A stretch of 64,000 nt of DNA from Xylocopa sonorina (taxonomy: Eukaryota; Arthropoda; Insecta; Hymenoptera; Apidae): the NCBI RefSeq assembly GCF_050948175.1, contig NC_135205.1:4997795-5061794 (forward strand). The letters run 5' to 3'. The translations under genes were made by a program, and so were the position numbers. Position 1 is the first letter of the stretch; each line of letters opens with the position of its first letter. Of the stretch, positions 37,061 to 46,788 are shown piece after piece. The notes beneath the pieces were generated by a model that was not told the DNA's origin, searched no databases, and was given only the letters and a program-made list of their open reading frames with translations.

Positions 37061-40000
37061 GTAGAGCGTCTCGAGAAGAAACAGACGCGTCAGGGGAATC
37101 GGGAATTGTCGCAAAACGTGAACGTTTCATCGTTTGTTCCCCCCTGTCTATCGTAACGTGGCTAGAAGAGGTGACGAGAGCTAGATAGAAAACGGGGGGA
37201 GGGAACTTGTACCTATTTGTATGAAACATATACGCACGTTACGTTGTACAATATAAATAGTTTATTACGCAGTACGCCACTCATATACTCTATAATACTG
37301 TTATTACTTATTCTTTATCGATAACCCCGATATATTGCCATAGCATGAATAGTCCTCTGTAACGATTGAGACGACATTGATATTATAGCGGCGATCGAGA
37401 GGGTGCCGCGTCGTGAGATGATATTAATCCGTGAAATATGAAACGAAAGATCGAGCAGAAAATTTGTTCCACGCGATATCGAAACTTTGTGTCTACTTGG
37501 ACGAATCTCTGTGCTTTTATTTTTGTAATTCCACGCGATTCTGTTAGAGAAATTTCGACGTGCAATTAAACGTAGCTCGAAGTTGCTCGTTGCGAGTAGA
37601 AAATGTCGCAATAAAGATTGCAAGTATTTTTATTGCTGTATCAGAAAAATGAACGCGTGGTACGTTTTTACATGGCGTACGAGTTATACTTACATTGCTA
37701 CTCGATCACGATACGCACCTTCTTTCATCATATTAACGTGTTGCATTTCTATATTTGTTCCTGAACATTTTAATCGTAATGTTAACTACGTACTGTTACT
37801 ATGTACACTGCATCATCTATCGTGAATCATTGGCGTTCGATGGTGGGAGCATAAGTCACGTCGATCCCCCCAAAAAAAAGTCAAACTATATCCTAACACG
37901 TTCGTTTTCTTGAGAATTTCAGCTGCGAGATTAATCGTGCGAGAACTGAAATGAAATTGAAAATGAAAAAATTTGAGAACGTTTAATCGACACACGCGAC
38001 AAAGAAGGAGCTTACTTGTGCTTTTAAGATCGAACGTTAGAGACGTATCAGTAGCTCGTAGCGTATCAGAATTCCTTGAATGGAAAGGTACCAAAAGCAT
38101 TTACAATTACATGCATATACATAACACATAAACTGTAAGCGTAAGTTTTACTCGATGATGGAAAGAATCCACGGAACCGTAGGTAAAGACATTCTTCTTT
38201 CGTCAGATCGTTTCAGTCACAGTAAATGACAGTGCCTTATTAGATGCCCTTCGAAAGTGTCGAGGAAGGAGTGCTAAATAGAACTTTACATACAGAGTTA
38301 GTGTAAATACGATAGTAGCGAGCGCAGAACGAATTACTCGGAGATTATCAATCAGAAACGTACCAATAGCCGGTTAAACAAATCTTAGATAATCGCGTTT
38401 AAAAAAAGTATCGAAATCATATCCTCCGATTTAATCTTTCTTTGTCGAAATTCTATTCGTTATTAGAAAATTCTTATTCTATTCTCTCGCACGGTGTTGA
38501 TAGAATCGAAAAAGAATACTGTGACAATCACAGTTTCTTTTAATCAAGCACAGAATAATATTACGAGATGTAACATTCGCAAATTTTTCATACGAAAGTG
38601 TACCAACAATTTTAAAACAAAACATACAATCTAATTGGTTAGTGTTAAAGTTCAATTATTTCTAATCGCCACAATTTTATACAAATCGCCATACCTATAG
38701 ATGTATATTTAAATAACAAATTTCTAATATTTTCAAAACCACAGTCTACGTAGAATATTAATTTTAATAGAAATAATTAACCAATGCGTTTTCACGGGAC
38801 TACTTTTTGTCTTACTCGGAGGAATGATAGCGAAACGTAAAGAAGGACGATAGAACGAAACGATATTGAGTACTCTTCTCCTCCGTACTCCTCTAGATGT
38901 GACCAAACTTAAACATGACACGATTGTAATAACGTAGCGACACGATTTTATGTAGTAAAGTGTATAAATAGCTCTCGTAGTTTAACGGGCATAGATGTAT
39001 CCCCACTGACCGCATATCGATAAAACGAGAGAGAACAAGGAAGAATAGAAGTACTGTAAGAGAAAGAACGTGTCGTCTTTGCGACGAGAAAGACAGAACG
39101 TCGAGTCGTATACGGCTACAAAGGTACGCCAGCGAACGAAGTCGTTTTCGGTAGATTCTCTCTATTCTATGGTAAATAATTTATATTTCTACCGTGTGAT
39201 TTTTAAGTCTGTACAATGGCTACGCATACACTTACACGTTACACGCTAGACATGTATATAATTCGTGCTGTATCACGTACTGTATTCGTTTAAACGACCC
39301 TGGTCCATATTGGCCACTGGAAAAAGAAAGCAGCACTCTTTTAGCGACCGTAGAATTCGTGGCAGCGATCGTGACCGCTGGCTAGTCTTCGCCTTTTGAT
39401 CAGCTGTTCGATTGGAGATCGCACACGTTTCCCCGCGACGCGATGGTAGTTTCGTTCGCGACCACAGTAATCGATAGAGACATTAATAGCGATGTTTAGA
39501 GTGGCTATGATAGTTGTAACGATATTGTAATTAACGAAAGAGTAATCGAAACTTCTGAGGATGTCGTAGTTGCAGTATTCACAATTTGTACGATACGCGA
39601 TTTAAGTTCATCAATTTTGGACAACATCGTCGTGAATTTCATTTCTTGTAGGAGATATCAATCGTTTTTGAAATTATCTTAGATTTTATTTCTGACGAGA
39701 TTACGAGTTTTGTAGGATAAAGTTTAACAAAAGAGCATGGAACGTACCTCGCGTAGAGAGAAGGGCAAAAATCGTTGAAAAATTTTTATCATCGCGTTCT
39801 CTATATTTCTGATGGAAACACTTGCAAGTCAGCGATGTCCCACGATCGTTGCCAGGAATACACCAACGAGAGATTCAAGCGTAGTTGCAAATGAAAAAAA
39901 AACAGGATGAAAGGGAAATTGCCAAAAATAGCAAAACGGGAAAAAAACATAATAGAGCATAATAGAAACGGTAAATTAATTAACTGTTCGTGTCTCCAGT

Positions 40001-40129
40001 GTATCATCCCTTACGTGCATATAGCTCATCGCAACAGTGCTAAAGATTTTAGTGAGTGTACTTGTAACCATTAAGTTATACCTTAGGTAACACAATTAAT
40101 ATAATATAAATATATATATATAATTATAA

Positions 40130-40135
40130 AATAAA
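40130..40135 (+). promoter_or_regulatory. Candidate papilin polyadenylation signal (AATAAA)
   Basis: A canonical AATAAA in a very AT-rich context, the last good + strand signal before the convergent HCN-like gene ends at 40409. An alternative signal at 37610-37615 would give a shorter transcript. Usage cannot be told from sequence. Confidence 0.4.
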
Positions 40136-40311
40136 GGTAGACATAAAGGAACGCCACTATACAAACATTGTATGGACAATAATAATACATAAGATCCTTA
40201 AATATATGGTTAAACGATCAGCACGATTATTCTTTTCGTCGAACAACTTTTTGCTGTTGCCAGCATTAACATGTGATTATTCTAACGATATTTTATCGTT
40301 TTCGAATTAAA

Positions 40312-40317
40312 TTTATT
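40312..40317 (-). promoter_or_regulatory. Candidate polyadenylation signal for the HCN-like gene
   Basis: TTTATT on the + strand reads AATAAA on the - strand, about 90 bases past the stop codon at 40409-40411. The spacing is normal for a short insect 3' UTR. Confidence 0.45.
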
Positions 40318-40408
40318 TTAAAAAAAATCGTAAACACTTTAACTAGCGAGGTAAAGAGAAATACTAACTTATCAGATATTATTAGCGTACACATTACTTT
40401 ACTACTTG

Positions 40409-43400
40409 TTAGTAATATATCGTTCGTCTACGTTCACCAGAATTTGGCATGAGATAACGTTTATGTTGTTCCTCGATCACCATCGCCCTCTCGATCCTCT
40501 CCGTCGCGATCTTCTCGATCTTCGCGAACAGTTCCGTGTGCACAGCGATGCACTTCCGGAACTCCTTGCGATCCAAACGATACACCTCGCACACTTCAAT
40601 CGCAATCACACTAGCAACCCTTCTCTGATCAGCAACCAGAAGCGCCACCTCGCCAAAATGCGCTCCGTCATCCAAATGACAAATCTAAAACCAATTAAAA
40701 CGCATCCACCTAAAGTACCCGCAAACATAACAATTTTTACACCTAAACATTTCATTTCACGAACTGAAATCCTACTCTACACATAAATAATCCAATACAG
40801 TTATCTATGATATCACAAGTACACCAAACAGTAGATAACCATACAGTTTGACCAAAAAATATCCACGAAATAATTATTCTATTTTACTTAAAATATATGC
40901 AGTAGATAGCAGCAAGCATACCCTTTAAAACGCAATTTGTTTCGTGTCGATACCTCAATCCGTTCCAGAGATATAGCGATTTGAAGTTTCACGCTCGAAC
41001 CTGGAATCATGAATGAACCGCGGCATGCGGAAGTAGCGTGACCCAGTTTCGCGCGTAGTACTACGTGCGTACTACGAGCGTAGTAGACCAAGATGGCCGA
41101 TTCATTGACTGGCTCAGACCACGTGACCGTCTGGCAGACGCTGCGCGAGTGAGAGGTCCGAGCGCGCGCGAGAAGGACAGCGATAGTCGGACGCTCGAAA
41201 TTACTATCACCTTTAAATCGCCATATCTCGGTAACCAAAGATCGTAGGAAGATGAAACAAAAACGGTATTAAAGAGGAAGGTTCCTGCTTTCCTACGATA
41301 CCATTCAAAGTTAAATTGGATCATAGGAAAATTGTTTATTTTAAAAAGACTTTTGAGTATATTCGATGGGGTTTAATTGGGATTTGCAATTAGAAATGAT
41401 GGAAATATTTTGTTGGTTTATGTGTGATTAGAGTAGAGGAAGGTGGGTGATGATAGCAGGACTGGAATTGGTGAAAATGGTTTATGTAACGATGGTATTT
41501 GTACTTCTTTTCCAGTTGGCGTTAGCACAGCGACGGTTCCAGCTGAGAGAAAGAACATACAATCGCCGTGACCTCCAGCTTTCACTATTATATCGTTTGG
41601 TAGATAGAGCTCGAATCTTAAATATCTCATGATGGATCGTAAGACTGATTTGGGCAGGGTTTTGAAAATCGCGACGTTCTCGACTAGACGGTGACTGGAT
41701 TGGAGAGCTATCTCCTGGCGCAATTGTTCTGAATCGTAATAGCTGTGTTCGAGAATGGAACGAATTGTTGTTCTATCGAAAGGAACCTGGAGATTGTATA
41801 CCTGATAAGTTAAGCAGAATCGATTTTTCGCGAAAGTAACTATCTCTGAAACGATAGTGATAGTAAGCCAGAAGTCGAATCTTCATGTTTTTTGGCAGCT
41901 GTTTCTGCCTCGTATAAGCAATCACTTGGTTCACTATTTCCTTGAACTTCGTCTCTGACTCTTTTCTGCACGCGCTTATCTGAATTAGCATTACTAAAAT
42001 GGAATTAAAACAATTTCAGTAAACATCTCGAGTTATTAGCAGATTGAAGAGCACTTCTCTTAACTATAGCAAAAATATACTATAAATTTATATTGATATG
42101 TCTTTCTAGACATCCTCTGCAACAATCTTGATTCAGAAAAAATGAGCATACACAAAATAATAGGCTCGATCGAACAACGAGAAAGCTAGAAACGTTCTGA
42201 AGGTTTGTAGGTTAAAATTTTGCAAATTTCAAGCGTTGCAAAATGACATTGCCTCCTATGTAGCACTCGAGCACTTTGCCAATCATCATCAGAGCACAGC
42301 TCAGCATAAGATGGCCCACTGTTCGTGGTTCGATGCCACCAGAACCACTCGAGGATAATTTTTCCACGACGATGAAGAGCGCGTGTTGAAATCTGAACGC
42401 TATGCTCTCGTTGTCGAGTCCCATCATCCAACATTCGTCACAATCCTATACATTTAACATATATACAGATATATAAATTTATTAGCTGCATTAATATACC
42501 TAGTGTATCGAAAATCATAGTCGATTTTTCGATAAACGTGCCTCATATAAAAACAGTTTCTCTCTCTCTCATGATTTTCGATGCTATCTGTATTTTAATT
42601 TGATACTTAGTATTATTAGTTAGTGCATTAGTAATAGTTACGTTTCTACTATGGTCTACATTATTTTAAGTCGCTTACTTTAGCTGAGATATTGCTGAAG
42701 TGCAAAACCAACACTGGTATTAAGTAGCACAGACAGGAGGACCAATACATTATGCAAAATCCCATCATAAAGGTGCTGTACATTTCGTAATAATGATGCA
42801 TGACTTCGAAATGCTAAAATAAAAGCAATACTAAATTAATATATGGATAGCTTCTGAGATACTTGAGATTTTGATCGAGTGTGATAAGAAAAAAGTAAAA
42901 GTAATTTAATTATTCGTAATATTAGAAGAATGTTACTGTAAATAGCTCGTAGACTTGCAAATTGACGTAGCCGTAACGAGTTAACTTAAGACAAGGCAGG
43001 AGATTAATCAAAGACACTATGAGACTAGAATTCTGACCAGGCAATCTTCGCCATTGCAACGTTATGTGATCCCATGGCAATGAAGAAATGATATCCAATA
43101 TAAGAAAGGTCTTCAGATAGTGTCTACAAGAACAAACATATTTTCTAAGAATTAAAACAAACAGATTTACAAACAATTTTCATTTGAATCTTCCATCAAT
43201 TGTAATTTCATTTTTCTTAAGTGAATATATTATTTAAAATTAATTTTAAGTATTAAAAACGTGGCTGTCAATAAGATATTCCTTCTGCCATCTATCATTG
43301 CAATTCTAAATAATTTTCAATATCATTCGTCTCTTTTATCGATCCAAATCGAATACACATATAACGCAGAGTACATGAATATCTTCCAAGGATCCAGTTC

Positions 43401-43923
43401 GACCTTCCTCTGTCGTTTATCATAGTATCCAGTGCAGCAGTTGCATATTATGTCGATCCAACAGAATCCATATATCAGAAAATTCAATTTGTCCAATCGT
43501 ATCGCATCGTGGCTCATCACGATGAAGCAAATTCCAAATGGAATCGTCAGAAAGGAGAGCATCAGGATTACGGTCATCATCAGGTCCCATTGGAACCTGA
43601 AAAACGTCTCGAATGCAAGCTATAGCTTGTTTGATCGCTCTTTTAACCGCGATTCTTCTTTTCGTTCGTTTTCAGACGATAATTGGATACCTCCAGCTGC
43701 TGCAAGGATGAATGATCCACCAGAGCCTCAGATCCTCGTGTCTTGTCCTCTCAGCGAACATTGCAGCCATGCTGTCGAAGTACTTCCTTGCTCTGGGCGT
43801 GTTTCTGTTTATCTCGAAGGTGTGCAACCACATCCTTTTGCAGCCAACATCCGCCACGTTTATTCCAGAAACGATCGAGTCCAAACGCTGACCGTGTCTC
43901 AAACCGCATATGTGCTCTTTCAT
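40409..43923 (-). CDS. Divergent HCN-like (hyperpolarisation/cyclic-nucleotide-gated) cation channel
   Basis: Eight exons on the - strand: 43923-43691, 43596-43375, 43123-42937, 42813-42679, 42445 to about 42248, about 41979 (or 41993) to 41802, 41728-41505, 40684-40409; about 550 residues. The Met at 43923 is preceded by an in-frame stop. The N-terminus matches the HCN domain (NRNTPRARKYFDSM) running into S1 (WWIIHPCSSWR, then FQWDLMMTVILMLSFLTIP). S3 has HYLKTFLILDIISSLPWD. S5 is exon 4, the pore is exon 5 and the C-linker exons 6-7. The CNBD keeps the FGEVALL and RRVASV cAMP-binding motifs in exon 8. The order is that of HCN channels, but the pore reads SSSGSGG where HCN has CIGYG, and S4 is poor in Arg/Lys. 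I would call it an HCN-like paralogue, not Ih itself. The exon 5-6 junction is uncertain. Confidence 0.85.
40902..41296. repeat. MITE-like element with long degenerate terminal inverted repeats, in HCN-like intron 7
   Basis: Within the 820-bp intron between exons 7 and 8 the two flanks are imperfect inverted repeats of about 100 bp. Left arm landmarks in order: GTAG, AGCAG, CTTTAAAACGCAATTTGTTTC and AGATATAGCGATTT. The reverse complement of the right arm gives GTAG, AGCAG, CTTTAATACCGTTTTTGTTTC and AGATATGGCGATTT with matching spacing. The middle (41050-41170) has nested short palindromes and CG-rich sequence. No transposase is encoded. No target-site duplication was identified. Confidence 0.5.
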
Positions 43924-45180
43924 CGTTTAATTTTCCTGTTTACTGTCCTGAGAAATAATTCTTTTGACTCGTTCACAGATTTCTTGGAAGTTTGAACATA
44001 AATCTTGGGATCCAACGCGATCAGGAATTGTCGTTTTGAGATTGAGACTTGCAATGGTGACTTTACTTCACGTTATACCTCGTTAATGAGTTAATCTATA
44101 TTTTCCAACGCGTTTCGTTGACACTGCTAAGCTTTTTAATTATGATAAGTTTGAGAATATACAATTAACGTGAAATTAATGTAATTGAAAGCAGATAGGA
44201 TAGAGAAGAAAAATTAGAAGCTCGAAATAATTATCTGTCATTTATCAAACAACTATCCATGATAAAAGATAAAAAATTGTGTGTAAAAAGGGTCGAAGGT
44301 TTATCTATTTCATATTCTATTGCAGTATGCCTTAATATGTATAATTTTCTATATTGCTGTCTATTTTAAATAATACTGCTAAAATCGATGTTATTTCTTT
44401 TTTAAAAAAGTATCATTTCTGAAGCGTGGCGCCATCTCTGTGAAAAGTGCTCAAACTGGTCGCTCAGCGTTATCGACAGCGAAGTGAACTACTTGCGATT
44501 GTGGCGTCATCTCGCGAGAAAGTCATGGAACTAATTGCAATTTAGGTTCATCTTTTTATACAGAGATGGAGACACCATCGCAAGTAGTTCACTTCGCTGT
44601 TGATAACGCTGAGCGACCAGTTTGAGCACTTTTCACAGAGATGGCGCCAGAGGCAACAGCTGTCTTGTACCTCTTCAGTGGGCTTCCACAAGGTGATTGA
44701 TCTTTAATCCTTGTTTGTGCTGGTAGCCAGAGATCCTGAGATGCAGTTTAACGAAATGTATATTAACTAAATTATACGTACAGGGATCTGTATCTATTCA
44801 AATATTGCTATATTTATGGTATAAGGTACGGTTGATAAGGTTATAACCTAACATTTGGATACTTCTAACCTTAAAGTTGCGTTGTCGATTCTAACCGTCG
44901 CGAACGGTGTTTGATTAGATGGATTTTGATTATTTCTTGTGTGGACTGTTAATTGGTTATTATAAATTCAGATGCGATTTGTCAGTGGTCCATTTGGACA
45001 TCCAATTGTTCGTACCATTTATCGAATTAAGGTTATCGCATTAATTTGAATAGTATCACGATTGTTTTCGATCGTTCGACGCAATTATTATTGTTTACAA
45101 GTTCCGTCGCTATCGTATTTTCTAGCTTCTACCGCGTTTCATAGTTTATCAGGTTGTCTGTTCGCAGAGTTGTTGAAAAT
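43924..45180. promoter_or_regulatory. Divergent intergenic region between the HCN-like gene and Ube2F
   Basis: About 1.26 kb separates the start of the HCN-like gene (-) from the start of Ube2F (+), so both promoters should lie here unless a 5' exon is missed. No CDS is recognised. The main structure is the inverted repeat at 44427-44649. Nearer Ube2F the sequence is AT-rich with no TATA box I would trust. Confidence 0.55.
44427..44649. repeat. Near-perfect inverted repeat (73 bp arms with one mismatch, extending to 87 bp)
   Basis: The left arm 44427-44513 and right arm 44563-44649 are reverse complements. The outer 73 bases match with a single difference (TTATCG against TTATCA) and the inner 14 match loosely. 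The loop is about 49 bases. Each outer end is AGATGGCGCCA or its complement. A diverged copy of the outer motif also sits at the inner end of each arm (GTGGCGTCATCTC at 44501-44513, GAGATGGAGACACC at 44563-44577). A transcript would fold into a long hairpin. No coding potential. Confidence 0.92.
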
Positions 45181-45994
45181 ATGATAACCTTAAGAGGGAA
45201 ACTCAAGAAGGATGGTGACATAGCAAACTCGAAAAGTAAGGATTACAACAAACGCGTCTCTGTCCGCGATAAGCTACTAATCAAAGAGGTAGGGGGATGC
45301 AGGCGTATCGTGCGAACTCGTGAAACGAACGGCTAACAAATTGGTTCAGATCTTGTACAGTTTCCTCCGTTTTTCGTTCACTCAGGTTCAAGAGATGGAA
45401 CAAAATTTACCTACCACATGCCAAGTGAAATTTCACGATCCTCATTGCCTACACGAATTTATTCTAATGATCGTCCCTGATGAAGGCTACTGGATGGGCG
45501 GTGTGTTTCACTTTCAAATTTATATACCTGAAGAATATAATATGGCTGTGAGTACAGACGTAGTCGGTGTTTGTGATAATGAGAATGATGCATCATGTAA
45601 TTCATTAATCGCTACAGCTAGAGAAATTCCTTTCCAGCCACCAAAAGTTAAATGCTTAACAAAATTATGGCATCCTAATATAAGCGTAGATGGTAATGTG
45701 TGTCTTTCAATTCTAAGGCAAAGTAGTATAGACGAGATGGGTTGGGCACCGACTCGTAAGCTTAAGGATGTTGTATGGGGTTTAAACTCTCTTTTCACTG
45801 TAAGTTTTAACAAATTGTGTAATATTTATGCTAATTTTATAATGCAAATATTACACTAATTAATTATACTGCTCCAGGATTTATTAAATTTCGATGATCC
45901 ATTGAACAGAGAAGCAGCTGATCTATTTATAAAAGACAAAGAGTGCTTCCGAACTAAAGTGAAAGATTATGTTATGCAGTATGCGAAGAGATGA
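45181..45994 (+). CDS. Ube2F: NEDD8-conjugating enzyme UBE2F
   Basis: E2 enzyme that carries NEDD8 as a thioester and passes it to cullins (CUL5 in mammals, with an RBX2-type partner) to activate cullin-RING ligases. Exons: 45181-45288, 45386-45547, 45638-45799, 45878-45994; 549 bases, 182 residues, close to the 185 of human UBE2F. The N-terminus (MITLRGKLKKDGD) fits the UBE2F docking tail, followed by RVSVRDKLLIKE. The UBC core has PDEGYWMGGVFHF, PPKVKCLTKLWHPNI, the active Cys in GNVCLSILR, and GWAPTRKLKDVVWGLNSLF. The start is the first in-frame ATG and matches the family start. The 90-base intron 45548-45637 has no stop and is a multiple of three; removing it joins YNMA to PPKVKC as in orthologues. 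Confidence 0.96.
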
Positions 45995-46359
45995 TTCAGA
46001 TCAATGGTTAACGGTGTAACAATATAACTGTAAATTTATGGAATTAGCTTTTGATATTCGTCAACAATTTAAATTCGATTGAAAATTATTTTCTCCAAAT
46101 TGCTACCAACCAACTTGTATTTAACTTGTATTTAATATTATCCGCTGTTTGCTTTCTTGTTTTCGAGAGATTTCTTTCGGTACGAGCGTCTTCAGTTTCA
46201 ATAATTACGCGCAACTTTTGAGTATTGTAATATTTTGTCGCGATTAAACATTCGTTCGATCGAGGATACAGAGAGCGAGGGGAGAGAAGCGTGTCGCGTG
46301 TACAATATACTTATCCTTTTTATATAGAGCATTGTAATGACGACAGATCATAATTTGTA

Positions 46360-46365
46360 AATAAA
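46360..46365 (+). promoter_or_regulatory. Ube2F: Ube2F polyadenylation signal (AATAAA)
   Basis: A canonical signal in an AT-rich context downstream of the Ube2F stop, at a plausible 3' UTR distance. There is no competing AATAAA between the stop and this site. Confidence 0.6.
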
Positions 46366-46405
46366 GTCGATATTTAATAATAGAAGTTACTTTAATTATT
46401 TAGCA

Positions 46406-46411
46406 TTTATT
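46406..46411 (-). promoter_or_regulatory. Unc-89: Candidate Unc-89 polyadenylation signal
   Basis: TTTATT on the + strand, AATAAA on the - strand, about 380 bases after the Unc-89 stop at 46789-46791. The nearness to the Ube2F signal suggests overlapping convergent ends. Confidence 0.4.
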
Positions 46412-46788
46412 GGTGATTTTAATTAGAATATAATCATCGTTTTTGTACAATTTCAAAGGGTTTTGGTTTGTACCTTGACTCGTTAAAACGTGATGCACCT
46501 TACGTGATACTCAAGTATACCTATTGATCGATTCCGTTTTCCCTTACTCGTAGATCGTTCGAGTAACCGTGCGAGTGGCCGATGTTTCGTTAAAATAGTT
46601 AAGAGTAACAAATAAATAATAACAAAAAAAAAGGGACCAAGGAAAGCAGGTTCTTACTTTTCCGATACACCTCCTCACAGTTTAGTTATTCTTCCTTGCC
46701 CTTCGAGAGACTGACTAGATAACGCGCATGAAATTTTACAGTCACGTAAAGAAAATTGGAAAATCGTCGCTTAACAATATCTTATTCG

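Larger units (their letters stand above)
35950..40408. other. Papilin 3' UTR and tail-to-tail gap to the HCN-like gene
   Basis: No coding sequence is recognised here. Papilin (+) and the HCN-like gene (-) converge on this stretch. Possible + strand polyadenylation signals AATAAA occur at 37610-37615 and 40130-40135; if the latter is used, the papilin 3' UTR is about 4.2 kb. The region contains a 213-bp tandem duplication (36635-37060), a short TA-type run at 36029-36040 and an AT-rich run near 40100-40135. Confidence 0.6.
45995..46788. other. Convergent 3' ends of Ube2F and Unc-89
   Basis: No coding sequence. A + strand AATAAA at 46360-46365 is the likely Ube2F signal, about 370 bases past its stop. 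On the - strand, TTTATT at 46406-46411 gives AATAAA for Unc-89, about 380 bases past its stop. The two transcripts therefore probably end within about 100 bases of each other or overlap. Confidence 0.55.

Noticed and set aside
40409..43923. Identity as the canonical Ih (HCN) gene or a CNG channel
   Set aside because: The pore lacks GYG and S4 is charge-poor, unlike Ih. The HCN-type N-terminal domain and C-linker spacing differ from CNG. HCN-like is the safest label.
43432..43995. 187-codon + strand frame
   Set aside because: It overlaps HCN-like exons 1-2 on the opposite strand, which match S1 and the HCN domain; the + strand product resembles nothing.
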